A stretch of 64,000 bases of DNA from Accumulibacter phosphatis (GCF_000024165.1 NC_013194.1:1240001-1304000), one strand, 5' to 3'; shown: positions 18,302 to 27,879, counted from the stretch's first letter. The notes: a model not told the origin generated them from the letters alone. Numbers and translations: made by a program.

Positions 18302-20815
18302 GTGTCTACCAAGAACAGAACATCGGCGCCCAGGACACGTTCCGGTGCTTCCGGCACGTCGGTCTCGCCTGACTCGCGCGCAAGAGCGGTCCTGGAGGCA
18401 GGTGGCTATCGTGAGGCGATAGAACTCTACAAGGGCTTGCTCAAGCAGGAGCGCCGATCCGAGTGGCTTGATGGGCTGGCGGCGAGCTATGCCGGTCGGG
18501 CTGACGAATTGGCGAGCAAGGGCATGCTGCCGGAGGCGCTGGTGGTGTGGCGCAATCGATCGAGTCTGTGCGGCAAGCCGCTGGCCGAAGGACCCTATGT
18601 CGAGTGGTTGCTGCGCGCAGGTGAACACCACGCAGCGCTGGGCTTGCTGACGACGGTCGGCGATCTTCCGGCGACCACGGGCACAGACCTCGAGACGCGT
18701 CTGGCCGCCGTGGCGCTGACCGCGCCGGACAGCGCGCTGGCGCAACTCGCAGCCGACAGTCCGCTGCGCCGACATCGTGCTGCGGCCCTCGCGGCCCTAG
18801 CCGCGTGCTGCGGGGGCGATGCGGCTGACCTCGACGAGCAACTGCGTGCCATCCCTTTTCGCTCCCCGTATCGCGATCTGCGTCTGATCCTCAAGGCGCT
18901 CCTGCTGGCCGGCGGCAATGCCTCCCGGGCAGGCGAGTTGATTGCCCGTGTGCCCGCGGACGGCCCTTTCGAAAAGCTCGCGGCCGTCGTACGCGCTGGC
19001 GTCCTGCCCGGTACACGCTGGCTTTCGGCGCTTCTCGATCTCGACGAAGACGGCCGGTTGTTGTTGCTGGAAATCAAGGGTTGTCCGGAGAACAGGCGCT
19101 CGTTGCTGCTTGATGTGGCGGAGTTCGCCAAGGTCGGCATGCCACCGGCGCCGGCCAGGGTTGTTGAGCTCCTGCTGCGCCGCAATCGCAACTTGCCGGC
19201 CACGGCGGCCAGACTGTGCCGCCGTCTGTTGCCCTATGCCGACAAACGCCTGGACGAATACCGGAGTGCGTTCGGTCCGCTTGGCGCAGCGGAAGGCGAG
19301 AGCATCCTGGCCCTCGCCGCCGAACTCCGGAGGGCTCCCGAGCGGAGTGAAAGGCACTGGCTGCGCGCCGCCGTCCTGTTTTCGACGCGGGAAAGCGCGC
19401 CGCTGCAAGCTGCCTTGATCCTGCGCCATCTCTTCGACCTGATCGTTGGCAATGACGACGCGTCGGACTTCGATGACGAGTGCACCGGATGGCTGGAGCG
19501 CAGCCTTGAACTGGACCCGGAAGACCGCGATACTCACCTCAAGCTGATCAGAATCCACCGCCAGGCCCAGGATCTGAAAGCGGCGCGTGCGGCGATGGAG
19601 ACGGCGCTGGCGCGCTTTGCCAACGATTCGGCAGTATTGCTCGAAGCCGTCGAAATAGCGCTGGCCGGCAATGCGTTCAAGAAAGCGGTGACCCTGGCCA
19701 AGCGTCTGCTCGAAATCGACCCGATCAACTCGCAGGCGCGGGCAGTGATCGGTCAGGCGCACCTGTCGCATGCACGCAAACAGATCCGTGCGGGTCGCCC
19801 GGACATGGCAGTCAAGGAACTCGACCTCGCCGACGAGTGGCTCGCGTCACCGAATGAACGCCGCCTGAGCAAGTTGTTGCGAGGACTGAGCGCCAGCGAT
19901 GCGAGGGCTACAGCGCTGCTGCGGGAAGCCGTTGTCGAACTGGGAGGGCATCTCCTCGCCTCCTTCCATCTCATGTTCGAGAGCATTCGCATCGGTAGGC
20001 CGGGCACGGCCGAGCTGCAGCGGGCCGCGATCAGTCTGTCGGGAACGCCCGTTGATCGAGAAGTCCTCGCCGTCATGCAGGCGATCAACGTGCTTGGCAA
20101 ATCCGAAAAGCGGGCATTGGGGACTGTCCTCGACACTCTGCGGGAACCATTGAAATACGCTGCCGATGGCGATTTCAGTGAGTCGGAACGTATCTCGATC
20201 TGCGAGACCCTGCTGCGCCGGGGTGAACGTATGCTCCTCCTGGCGTATGCCGATGTCGGTTTGCAGCGTTGGCCTGAGCGACCGGTGTTCGTCTACCTGA
20301 CGACCTTCGCGAAGCACGGTCCTGCGGCGTTGTTCGCCATGTCGGCACGCGAGAAAGCGGCCCTGGAACGTGCTCTGGAAAAGGCATCCCGTGACGGTGA
20401 TCAGCGCACGGTATTGCGAATCCGTGAACTGATCGAGCCAGCGGACTTCGATCAGGGTGACGATCCTGACGACGTCGTTGATCTGGATGCTTTCGATCAT
20501 CCGGGCGAGGCTCTGTTCGAGAATCCGCGCGCGCTCTTGGAAATGATGATCTCGCTCGGCAACGAACAGGGCTTGATCAACATGGCTCGCGACATCGTGT
20601 CTGCCGGCGAGTTTCGCCGGCTGGAACTTGCCGCCGGCGGCGATCGGAGGAAGCTGGCCCGCATGCTGATCGATCATCTGGTTGAAGTGGCGCCGCGTCT
20701 GCCCGCGGCCCGCTCGCCTGACAAAGCGGCCAAGCCGGCGCCACGCGCTCCGCGATCTCCGCGAAACAAGGAACCGGTCCCGGATGATCGGCAGAAAGGG
20801 CTGTTCGATGATTGA
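18302..20815 (+). CDS. Large TPR-repeat protein of an Hsp70 operon
   Basis: 837 aa from a GTG; no ATG start is available nearby and no clear ribosome site is seen, so the exact start is uncertain. The protein is almost entirely alpha-helical: TPR-like helices are clearest around residues 20-90 (ARAVLEAGGYREAIELYKG) and 390-500 (LELDPEDRDTHLKLIRIHR, LAKRLLEIDPINSQARAVIG). The tail is basic and Pro-rich and ends in KGLFDD. No catalytic motif and no signal peptide. The stop overlaps the J-like gene by eight bases, first in a chain of overlapping chaperone genes. A scaffold or client-presenting role is inferred from TPR content and context. Confidence 0.8.
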   Translation: MSTKNRTSAPRTRSGASGTSVSPDSRARAVLEAGGYREAIELYKGLLKQERRSEWLDGLAASYAGRADELASKGMLPEALVVWRNRSSLCGKPLAEGPYVEWLLRAGEHHAALGLLTTVGDLPATTGTDLETRLAAVALTAPDSALAQLAADSPLRRHRAAALAALAACCGGDAADLDEQLRAIPFRSPYRDLRLILKALLLAGGNASRAGELIARVPADGPFEKLAAVVRAGVLPGTRWLSALLDLDEDGRLLLLEIKGCPENRRSLLLDVAEFAKVGMPPAPARVVELLLRRNRNLPATAARLCRRLLPYADKRLDEYRSAFGPLGAAEGESILALAAELRRAPERSERHWLRAAVLFSTRESAPLQAALILRHLFDLIVGNDDASDFDDECTGWLERSLELDPEDRDTHLKLIRIHRQAQDLKAARAAMETALARFANDSAVLLEAVEIALAGNAFKKAVTLAKRLLEIDPINSQARAVIGQAHLSHARKQIRAGRPDMAVKELDLADEWLASPNERRLSKLLRGLSASDARATALLREAVVELGGHLLASFHLMFESIRIGRPGTAELQRAAISLSGTPVDREVLAVMQAINVLGKSEKRALGTVLDTLREPLKYAADGDFSESERISICETLLRRGERMLLLAYADVGLQRWPERPVFVYLTTFAKHGPAALFAMSAREKAALERALEKASRDGDQRTVLRIRELIEPADFDQGDDPDDVVDLDAFDHPGEALFENPRALLEMMISLGNEQGLINMARDIVSAGEFRRLELAAGGDRRKLARMLIDHLVEVAPRLPAARSPDKAAKPAPRAPRSPRNKEPVPDDRQKGLFDD

Positions 20816-21098
20816 CCCCTACCGCGTGCTTGGCGTCGCCCTGACCGCGGGTGACGAAGCCATTCGCGCCGCCTATCTGGCGGCTATTCGCGAGTCGCCA
20901 CCTGAACGTGACCGCGAGCGTTTCGAGAGTGTGCGCACGGCCTATGAAGCGATCTGCAACTGTCGCCGGCGGATTGCGCACGAGTTGTTCGACCATTCCA
21001 GCCCGACCGTGGACGATGTGCTGATCGCCATCAGCAGCGATTTTGTTCCGCAGTGTCCGACCGAGCGACGGCTGCTGCGGGTATTGGGCGCGAAATGA
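20808..21098 (+). CDS. J-domain-like protein lacking the HPD motif
   Basis: 96 aa. ATG at 20808, overlapping the TPR gene. The start IDPYRVLGVALTAGDEAIRAAYLAAI matches helix I and II of J domains, and FESVRTAYEAI matches helix III, but the HPD tripeptide needed to stimulate Hsp70 ATPase is replaced by SPP (ESPPERDRERF). It may be a regulatory or inactive co-chaperone. Overlaps the GrpE-like gene in an ATGA. Confidence 0.78.
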   Translation: MIDPYRVLGVALTAGDEAIRAAYLAAIRESPPERDRERFESVRTAYEAICNCRRRIAHELFDHSSPTVDDVLIAISSDFVPQCPTERRLLRVLGAK

Positions 21099-21811
21099 AC
21101 CAGTCGCCGATCGTCCTCGACCCTGAGCAACGCGAGCGTCTCGTCGACGACTTCCGCGCCGGTCTCGAGCGAGCCGCAAGGCATGGTGAGCTTGAAGGCT
21201 TGCCGGAAGGTGAATCGGTCGGAGACCCGCAGACGGCGGTCGACCTCGCGACCCTGCTCAGCGAGATGGCCGTTCTGAAGAACGAGGTGCGGCTGCAGTC
21301 GCGGCAGTTCAAGAACACGCTCGAGGAGCTACGGCTTTTCGGCGACGACCTGCGTCAGCACGGCGAGCGACTGCAGCGCGATCTTGAGCGCGCGCGTGAG
21401 CAGGCCGCGTCTGTGCAGGGTCGGACCGAGCGCCAGTTCCTGCTCGCCCTGCTTGATCTGCGCGATCGACTGCAGAGTGGGGTTGACGCGGCAGGGCGGC
21501 CCCCATCGTCGTTTCTGACGCGTCTGGTGCCTGGTCCAACGCGCTTCGCTGCCAGCTTGGCAGAGGGGCAGCGGCTCACCCTGCAGCGCCTTGATGAGTT
21601 GCTCGCCAGTCATGGTGTACGGTCGCTGCAGGTGCTGGGCGAGACCCTCGATCCGCACCGAATGCGGGTGGTCGGCGTTGAAGCTGCCGCCGAGGCGGCC
21701 AACGTTGCGGATGGCACCGTCCTGCGCGAGGTACAGCGCGGGTTTCTCCACGAGGGCGAACTGTTGCGGGTTGCCCAGGTCATTGTCAGCAAGAAGGCGA
21801 CCAGAACATGA
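21095..21811 (+). CDS. GrpE-like nucleotide exchange factor
   Basis: 238 aa, starting in the ATGA overlap with the J-like gene. A long N-terminal coiled coil (residues about 60-130, heptad-rich, ENEVRLQSRQFKNTLEELR-like) is followed by a C-terminal beta domain ending GFLHEGELLRVAQVIVSKK, which matches the GrpE signature. Expected to exchange ADP on the Hsp70 encoded next. It is divergent from housekeeping GrpE, fitting a dedicated partner. Stop overlaps the hsp70 ATG (ATGA). Confidence 0.82.
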   Translation: MNQSPIVLDPEQRERLVDDFRAGLERAARHGELEGLPEGESVGDPQTAVDLATLLSEMAVLKNEVRLQSRQFKNTLEELRLFGDDLRQHGERLQRDLERAREQAASVQGRTERQFLLALLDLRDRLQSGVDAAGRPPSSFLTRLVPGPTRFAASLAEGQRLTLQRLDELLASHGVRSLQVLGETLDPHRMRVVGVEAAAEAANVADGTVLREVQRGFLHEGELLRVAQVIVSKKATRT

Positions 21812-23574
21812 CAGAAATCATTGTCGGTATCGATCTCGGTACGACGAACTCCGAAGTGGCGATCGTTCGCGGCGGGCGCGTCGAGGTCATTCCGGTTGCG
21901 CCTGGCGTGCGCATTCTTCCTTCCCTCGTTGGTGTTGCCGATGACGGGAGCCTGCTGGTTGGCGAAGCGGCGCGCAATCAGTATGCACTGCACCCCGAAC
22001 GCAGCGTGCGCTCGATCAAGCGTCGAATGGGCGAGTACACGGCGGTACAGATGGCCGGGAAGGACTACAGCCCGCAGGAAATCTCGGCGATGATCCTGCG
22101 TCGGCTGCGCGACATCGCCGAGGCACATATTGGTGAGCCAGTGGGCAAAGCGGTGATTACCGTACCCGCCTATTTCTCCGATGCGCAGCGCCAGGCGACA
22201 CGCGAGGCCGGCGAAATTGCCGGTCTGGAGGTGGTACGCATCATCAATGAGCCGACGGCGGCCGCGCTGGCTTACGAAAGCTGTCACAGCGGCGCGCGCA
22301 AGGCGCTGGTCTATGACCTGGGTGGGGGAACCTTCGATGTCTCGGTAGTCAATCTGGAGAGCGACGTCGTCGAAGTACTCGCCAGTCACGGCAACAATCA
22401 TCTCGGTGGCGACGATTTCGACCAGAAACTCATTACCTTCGCGATCGATCACCTGAAAGCACAGCACGACATCGACATCAGGCCGCATGCACAGGCCATG
22501 GCGCGCCTGCAGCATGCCGCTGAAGCCGCAAAGATCACCCTCTCCGACGAGCCGTACGCCACACTTGCGGAAGAGTATCTGTTCGAGAAGGACGGGGTGC
22601 CGATCCACTTGTCGGTCGAAATCTCACGTGATGACTACGAGGAGATGATCGAACCGTATGTCGCCGAGACGCTCGAAGCCGTACATGTTGCGTTGAGCGG
22701 CGCCGGGCTGACAGTCGCCGACATCAACGAGATCCTGCTCGTTGGCGGTGCGACGCGGACGCCGCTGGTGCAGCGCCGACTCGAAAGTGAACTCGGTATG
22801 CAGCCGCGCGCCGAAGTCGACCCCGATCTCTGTGTCGCCATGGGCGCCGCCATCCAGGCGGCCGTGATCGCCGGCGGTCAGGCGCCGACGGTTCTCGTCG
22901 ATGTGACGCCCTATACCTTTGGTACCAGTGCCCTGGAATACTTCAATGGCGACATGTATCCCTACTGCTACGTGCCGCTGATCCGCAAGAACACGCCGAT
23001 TCCCGTCTCCAAGAGCGAGGGCTTCTGCACCGTCTTCGATGGTCAGCGCCAAGTGGACATCAACGTCTACCAGGGCGAGGACCCGGACGCCCTGAACAAT
23101 ATTCAGATTGGGCGTTTTACCATCGAGGGCCTGCGCGACGCACCGGCCGGCAACCCACTGATCACCACCTTCTCGCTGGACCATAACGGTATTCTCCAGG
23201 TCACTTCGCGCGAGAAGAACACGGGGCTGGTGCACTCGATCACCATCGACAATGCCATCAGCCGCTTCACCGGCGACAAGCTGGGGGAAGCGCGGCATCG
23301 AATCGACGCGCTGTTCCGTGATCAGGATGGCGAGGAGGGGCGCCCAGGCGCAAGCGTTGGGGCAGCGCCGATCGATGACAGTCGACGCCTGCGCGTCGAA
23401 GCCGGTGCCCTGATCGAGAAGGCCGAGCGCCTGCTGGCCAGTGCCGGCACTGAGGACGCCGAGGATCTGGTAAACGGCATCGAGGCGGTCAAGGATCAGC
23501 TCGGCGGACCAGACGCAAGCTTGAAGACGGCGATGGATGCCCTTGCTGATCTCCTGTACTACCTCGATGCCTGA
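21808..23574 (+). CDS. Hsp70-family chaperone (DnaK paralogue)
   Basis: 588 aa, shorter than DnaK (~640) mainly in the C-terminal lid. Nucleotide domain motifs: IDLGTTNSEVA (residues 8-18), VPAYFSDAQRQATREAG, YDLGGGTFDVS and LLVGGATRTPLV. The substrate domain has TPIPVSKSE and FDGQRQVDINVYQGE. The linker carries VLVDVTPYTFG where DnaK has DVTPLSLG. A cytosolic chaperone with its own J-like, GrpE-like, TPR and zinc-ribbon partners in one overlapping operon; it is unlikely to be the housekeeping DnaK because dnaJ is not adjacent and the lid is reduced. Confidence 0.92.
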   Translation: MTEIIVGIDLGTTNSEVAIVRGGRVEVIPVAPGVRILPSLVGVADDGSLLVGEAARNQYALHPERSVRSIKRRMGEYTAVQMAGKDYSPQEISAMILRRLRDIAEAHIGEPVGKAVITVPAYFSDAQRQATREAGEIAGLEVVRIINEPTAAALAYESCHSGARKALVYDLGGGTFDVSVVNLESDVVEVLASHGNNHLGGDDFDQKLITFAIDHLKAQHDIDIRPHAQAMARLQHAAEAAKITLSDEPYATLAEEYLFEKDGVPIHLSVEISRDDYEEMIEPYVAETLEAVHVALSGAGLTVADINEILLVGGATRTPLVQRRLESELGMQPRAEVDPDLCVAMGAAIQAAVIAGGQAPTVLVDVTPYTFGTSALEYFNGDMYPYCYVPLIRKNTPIPVSKSEGFCTVFDGQRQVDINVYQGEDPDALNNIQIGRFTIEGLRDAPAGNPLITTFSLDHNGILQVTSREKNTGLVHSITIDNAISRFTGDKLGEARHRIDALFRDQDGEEGRPGASVGAAPIDDSRRLRVEAGALIEKAERLLASAGTEDAEDLVNGIEAVKDQLGGPDASLKTAMDALADLLYYLDA

Positions 23575-23947
23575 AACGCTTGATCGTTGCCAGGCGTGTC
23601 GGGCGCGCTTGGCGCAAGACGGCGTCTGTCCGCGTTGCGGCTGCGACTTCTCGCTTGCGCGGCAGGCGATGGAACAAGCAGTGCGCCGGCTGGAGGAGGC
23701 GCTTCGCGCTGTGGCCGTGGGTGACCGAGAGTTGGCCCGCAGCTGCCTGGGCGACTCGCTGGCCATGCACAGGCAGCCACTGGCGCGGGCCATCAAGGAC
23801 TTTCTGGATGCTGACGCCTGCTGCATGGAGAACGGGTACATGGGGCAAGCCCCATTGTTGCCGGCGGACGTTCAGATGGCAGGCGAGCCCGCTGAGGTCA
23901 GGCAAGACGAATGCTGGAACCCGGATGCGCTGGTGCTGCGGATGTAG
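23567..23947 (+). CDS. Small zinc-ribbon protein of the Hsp70 operon
   Basis: 126 aa. ATG at 23567 overlaps the hsp70 stop by eight bases. N-terminal zinc ribbon with two knuckles, CQAC and CPRC (residues about 7-26), followed by a helix-rich segment resembling a half TPR (ARQAMEQAVRRLEEALRAVA). The C terminus has no recognisable motif. Likely an accessory or client-recognition subunit of the chaperone operon; no named family was recognised. The next 209 bases are empty of recognisable features. Confidence 0.75.
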   Translation: MPETLDRCQACRARLAQDGVCPRCGCDFSLARQAMEQAVRRLEEALRAVAVGDRELARSCLGDSLAMHRQPLARAIKDFLDADACCMENGYMGQAPLLPADVQMAGEPAEVRQDECWNPDALVLRM

Positions 23948-24156
23948 CGGACGGCGAAGGTCGGGCTCGCCGCCGGCTGGTCGTTCGGCTGCCACGGGGC
24001 CCTTGGCTTGGCCTGTGCGTTGTCGCCAGCCACATCGCGATCGCGGCGCCGAAGTACCAGGCCGGTCGCCGAGCTTCGCCGACTGCTTTGCGCTCGGCGA
24101 AGGCCCGGGTCAGTCATAGTCATCAGGAGCAGCAGTCTGTCCCGCGCCAGGATAGG

Positions 24157-26166
24157 TCAGGCGATCTGGAAGCGCTTTACCGACTGCTGCAGCGTGCCGG
24201 CGAGCGATTCGAGGTGTCTCGCGATTCCGGCCATCGAGTCGACGGTGTCGCTGACCTGCGCGCTGCTGGTGGCGATGGCGCCGACGTTCTGCGATATTTC
24301 CTTGCTCGTGCTGCTCTGCTCGCGCAGGTGAGCCGTGATGTCGTCGACGCTGGAAATGACCGCCGCGGCCGACGAGTGGATGTCGCCGATCGACTCCTCG
24401 GCACGCTCTGCTTCGGCCAGCGCGTCGCGAACGCGCGCGGTGCCGGCTGCCATCCCCCGTTCGGCCTCGCTCATGCAGCACCGGATCTTTTCGATCGTCG
24501 AGGAGATTTCCAGCGTCGAACGTCGCGTCCGCTCCGCCAGCTTGCGTACCTCGTCGGCAACGACGGCAAAGCCGCGTCCCTGTTCGCCGGCGCGGGCAGC
24601 TTCGATCGCGGCATTGAGCGCCAGCAGGTTGGTCTGGTCGGCAATCTCGCGAATCACGTTGGCAATCGTGGCGATCTCCTGCGATTGCTGGCCAAGTTCG
24701 TTGACCGAGCGCGAAGAGGCGTCGACCACCTCGGCGATCGACTTCATCTCGTCGGCCGTACGGCTCACGATCTGCCTGCCAGCCATCGCCGCCTCGCCTG
24801 TCTGTTTCGAAGTGGCGTTGACCGCGTCCGAACTGCCCGCAATGCTCTGAATCGACGTCGACAACTGCTCGACCGCGGTCGCGATCGTCTGCGCCGACTC
24901 GCTGCTGGCCGATGAGGCCGTGGACACTTGGCGGGAAGCACTGGCGAGACGGGTCGCTTGCGAAAATACCGTGGTCGACGTGGCATGCACGGCGGCGATC
25001 ATCTCCCGCAGACTTTCCTGCATCGCGCGCATGGCGGCCATCACGCTGCGCGTATCCCCCGGCGCCACCTGGATCGGCTGCGTCAGGTCGCCGCCGGCAA
25101 TGGCGCGAGCGAGCGCTGCGGCGGCTGCCGGTTCGCCGCCAAGGCGGCGGGTCAGGCGACGGATCATCACGCTGCTCAATACGAGGGCGACAACTGCCGC
25201 GACGGTAGAGCCCAGAGCCGCCACGCTCAAGGTGCGCAGCGCGACCTTCTCCTGTTGGGCCAGCACTCCCAGGATCTGCTCGTCCAGTGCCGACTCCACC
25301 GTTTTCATCAATTCGATGCGCGCCGTCGATGCCTTGAACCACTGCGCCGGAGCTACGTCGACTTCCTCCCCGGCGGTCGATTCGAGCGCTTTCCTGCGCA
25401 TTTGGCTCACCTCGTCTACCGCGCTGCCCTTGACGGTCTCGTCGACAATATTGCGCGCCTCCGCCGTGGCGAAGGTGCGGAAACCATGCATGTAGAGATC
25501 GTGGGCGCTGACGATGCCGACGAAGCGGCGGAACGATTCCGGGTCGAAGGTCCTGGCGGCGAACGCCGCATTCAGCGTCGCACGCTCGCGGCCGGCGAAC
25601 TCCTTGGCTTGAACAAACATCAGATAGGCCGTTGCGGCGCGCGCAATTTCGGCGTTGTTGGTGGCCTTGGCGACGGCGCTGATGACGTCGACGCCTGTCG
25701 AAATCGCGGCGGTGTAGCGGGCAAAAGACTCCGCTGGCTTGACCGATTGGGCGTCGACCTGCGGCCGGAAATCAGACAGGGCACTGGCCTTGTCAATCGC
25801 CAGCTCAAGGGGTTTGAGCAGAGTTTCCGCCAGGAGGGGCGTTTCGCTCAGGCGCCTGGCGACCGAGCGCAGGTCGTCGAGTCTCCGGTTGGTGAGTTCC
25901 CTCTGGCTGGCCAGTTCCGGGCGGAACTGCTCACCCCTGCTGGCCAGAAACCCGCTCGAAAGCCCACGTTCCTTCTGTTGTTCATGGATCAACTGGCTGC
26001 TGGCGATCGCTGCCTCGACGGCGGCGGTCGAGAGGTGCACCGAGCGAAGCTCGCGCATTGCTCCCCAGACGGTGATCGTCGCGTAAGCGACGAGGGCCAG
26101 GAGGGGAAGCGAAAGCATTACCAGCAATTGGCTGCGGGTGGACATCCCTTGATATGCGTTGGTCAT
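24157..26166 (-). CDS. Methyl-accepting chemotaxis protein with nitrate-sensing NIT domain
   Basis: 669 aa. TM1 about residues 11-33, a helical periplasmic NIT domain (EQQKERGLSSGFLASRGEQF, typical of nitrate/nitrite receptors), TM2 about 305-330, HAMP (RLTRRLGGEPAAAAALA), and a full signalling domain with the hairpin tip IREIADQTNLLALNAAIEAA. It ends QQSVKRFQIA with no C-terminal CheR-binding pentapeptide. Start: GGAGG nine bases before the ATG at 26166. Should steer motility or a related response to a small ligand, perhaps nitrate; the ligand is inferred from the domain. Confidence 0.92.
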   Translation of the reverse strand: MTNAYQGMSTRSQLLVMLSLPLLALVAYATITVWGAMRELRSVHLSTAAVEAAIASSQLIHEQQKERGLSSGFLASRGEQFRPELASQRELTNRRLDDLRSVARRLSETPLLAETLLKPLELAIDKASALSDFRPQVDAQSVKPAESFARYTAAISTGVDVISAVAKATNNAEIARAATAYLMFVQAKEFAGRERATLNAAFAARTFDPESFRRFVGIVSAHDLYMHGFRTFATAEARNIVDETVKGSAVDEVSQMRRKALESTAGEEVDVAPAQWFKASTARIELMKTVESALDEQILGVLAQQEKVALRTLSVAALGSTVAAVVALVLSSVMIRRLTRRLGGEPAAAAALARAIAGGDLTQPIQVAPGDTRSVMAAMRAMQESLREMIAAVHATSTTVFSQATRLASASRQVSTASSASSESAQTIATAVEQLSTSIQSIAGSSDAVNATSKQTGEAAMAGRQIVSRTADEMKSIAEVVDASSRSVNELGQQSQEIATIANVIREIADQTNLLALNAAIEAARAGEQGRGFAVVADEVRKLAERTRRSTLEISSTIEKIRCCMSEAERGMAAGTARVRDALAEAERAEESIGDIHSSAAAVISSVDDITAHLREQSSTSKEISQNVGAIATSSAQVSDTVDSMAGIARHLESLAGTLQQSVKRFQIA

Positions 26167-26199
26167 CGTGAGCGCCTCCATGGTTACATGCAACACATC

Positions 26200-26208
26200 A
26201 TTATAACA
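26200..26208 (-). promoter_or_regulatory. Extended -10 promoter for the chemoreceptor gene
   Basis: On the minus strand TGTTATAAT (TGn-TATAAT) lies about 35 bases before the ATG; there is no convincing -35, which fits an extended -10 type. The rest of 26209-26475 shows nothing else recognisable. Confidence 0.5.
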
Positions 26209-26475
26209 AGCGCGCGCACCATTTTGGGGCGTCTTCTGCATCGAGACTCAGGGTAGCTGGCGGACTCGGTCCTGGCGGGAATCGCCACCGACGTTCATCC
26301 TTCCGACGATGATCCGAGTTGCCCGCCGTCTCCTGCCCTTGTTTGCATGCTGAGCCACGCCCGCCTCTGTCCGTGTCGTCGACAAGGGCGCTCGACGCAG
26401 GTATGCTCGCCTTGATGGTCCAGGGCGCGTGCAATCGCCTTGGGGGCCGATTGGCCGTCAAGTTGTGGAGGGTTC

Positions 26476-26808
26476 ATGCTTGCCAAGCTGTCGCAACTGC
26501 CTGTCGATCTGCCCGTGCCGATTGACGACGGGGCAGCCTCCCATCTACAGGGCTTGCGCCTGCCAGGTCTCGCGCTTCCCGGTACGCATGGCGCGAGCGT
26601 CAAGCTCGTGGGACTCGCAGGCTGCTGGGTCATCCCGGTCTGTTCGATGACCGGGCGGCCAGACGTTCCCCTGCCCGACGGTTGGGACGGGATACCAGGC
26701 GCCCGCGGCTGTAGACCGCAGTCGTGCGGCTTTCGCCACTACCACGCCGAGTTGCGTGCCAACACTCGGGAGGTGGCCAGCGCGGTACCGGAGGCGGCGC
26801 CTTCTTGA
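26476..26808 (+). pseudogene. Truncated peroxiredoxin-like gene
   Basis: 110 aa from an ATG preceded by GGAGGG. The middle matches a bacterial peroxiredoxin family (TGRPDVPLPDGWDGIPGARG and RGCRPQSCGFRHYHAELRA), but homology stops at AELRA and 13 unrelated residues lead to a stop; the expected C-terminal half (VFGLSTQ onward) is not found in any frame before the next gene. Probably a deletion remnant. It may still be translated. Confidence 0.6.
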
Positions 26809-26876
26809 ATGGGTACGGAGATCGTCGACGTCCGGAAGGCGCGCGAACTGTGCGGTTTCCTGCAGGTGGTTCCCGC

Positions 26877-27518
26877 ATGCTCAGCGACCAAGAACTGCTG
26901 ATCTTTCATCAGTCCGTTGACCGCGTCCGGCGCGTGGCGGCAAGAAGTCTTGGCGAGCTTGCCGATGCCGGGCGTGCCGTCGACTTCGTCGCCAACCTGC
27001 ATCGCGGCCTTGACCAGGTGGCCGCTCGCGCCGCCGAACTTGGGCCCGTTGCCGATTGCCGGGCTGGTTGCGCGTACTGCTGCCACGTCCGTGTCGAGGC
27101 GACCGACCCCGAGATCTTCCACATCGCACGACGGGTGGGGCAGTGGCCCGCGGCCCAACTTGCCGACCTCCTCGCGAAGCTGCGCGGCTGCGTTGCCGAG
27201 CAACGCGCCGGGTTTGGCGATACCCGGCAGGCCTGTGCGTTTCTCGTCGACGACCGCTGCTCCATCTACGAGGTGAGGCCGGCAAGCTGCCGCAAGGCGC
27301 ATTCCCTTTCGGTCAAGCAGTGCGAGACGTTCGCACCGGAGATTACCCAGAACCTCAAGTTGCTGGTCGACGCCGAGGCCCTGATGGCCGGCACGGCCGC
27401 TGCCTATCGGGAAGTCGGGCTGCCGGCGTCGCCGCGCGAGCTGCTTGCGGCCGTGCTGGCGGCTCTGACCGATGCATCTACCGAGGTCAGGTGGTACAGG
27501 GGCGAGGCGGTGCTGTGA
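26877..27518 (+). CDS. YkgJ-family cysteine cluster protein
   Basis: 213 aa. The central cluster CRAGCAYCC (residues about 62-70) plus CAFLVDDRCSIYEVRPASCRKAH is the YkgJ/CxxCxxCC pattern thought to bind zinc or an Fe-S cluster; biochemical role unknown. A longer open frame to 26724 lacks a good start. Convergent with azlD. Confidence 0.85.
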   Translation: MLSDQELLIFHQSVDRVRRVAARSLGELADAGRAVDFVANLHRGLDQVAARAAELGPVADCRAGCAYCCHVRVEATDPEIFHIARRVGQWPAAQLADLLAKLRGCVAEQRAGFGDTRQACAFLVDDRCSIYEVRPASCRKAHSLSVKQCETFAPEITQNLKLLVDAEALMAGTAAAYREVGLPASPRELLAAVLAALTDASTEVRWYRGEAVL

Positions 27519-27576
27519 AGCCGCTCTGCCCGTGGCTTGCCCGGCCGGCGCCGACGAGCGCGGGCGGAGGCGCCGG

Positions 27577-27879
27577 TCAGAGCAATGCGCGCAGAGCGAT
27601 CACGGCGGCGACGCCGATCGCCACCACCGCCATCATCGGCAGGCGCAGGAAAGCGGCGCCGGCGGTGATCGCCGCCGCGATGGTTTCCGCCGGGCCGGTG
27701 GCCAGCACCGTCGGCGCGATCACCGCCATCAGCACGGCCGGCGGCAGCGCGTCGAGAGCCGCCTTCAGCCGGCCCTTGACGGTGATGCCCTTCATCAGAT
27801 AGAGGCCGCCGATGCGCGTCAGGTAGGTCGCTGCCGCCATCGCGATGATCGTCGCGATGGTGAGCCAGTCGCCGCTCAT
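27577..27879 (-). CDS. azlD: AzlD-type branched-chain amino acid export subunit
   Basis: 100 aa with three to four TM segments (WLTIATIIAMAAATYLTRIGG; LPPAVLMAVIAPTVL). Small partner of AzlC in a two-component branched-chain amino-acid exporter. Start overlaps the azlC stop (ATGA). Confidence 0.9.
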   Translation of the reverse strand: MSGDWLTIATIIAMAAATYLTRIGGLYLMKGITVKGRLKAALDALPPAVLMAVIAPTVLATGPAETIAAAITAGAAFLRLPMMAVVAIGVAAVIALRALL

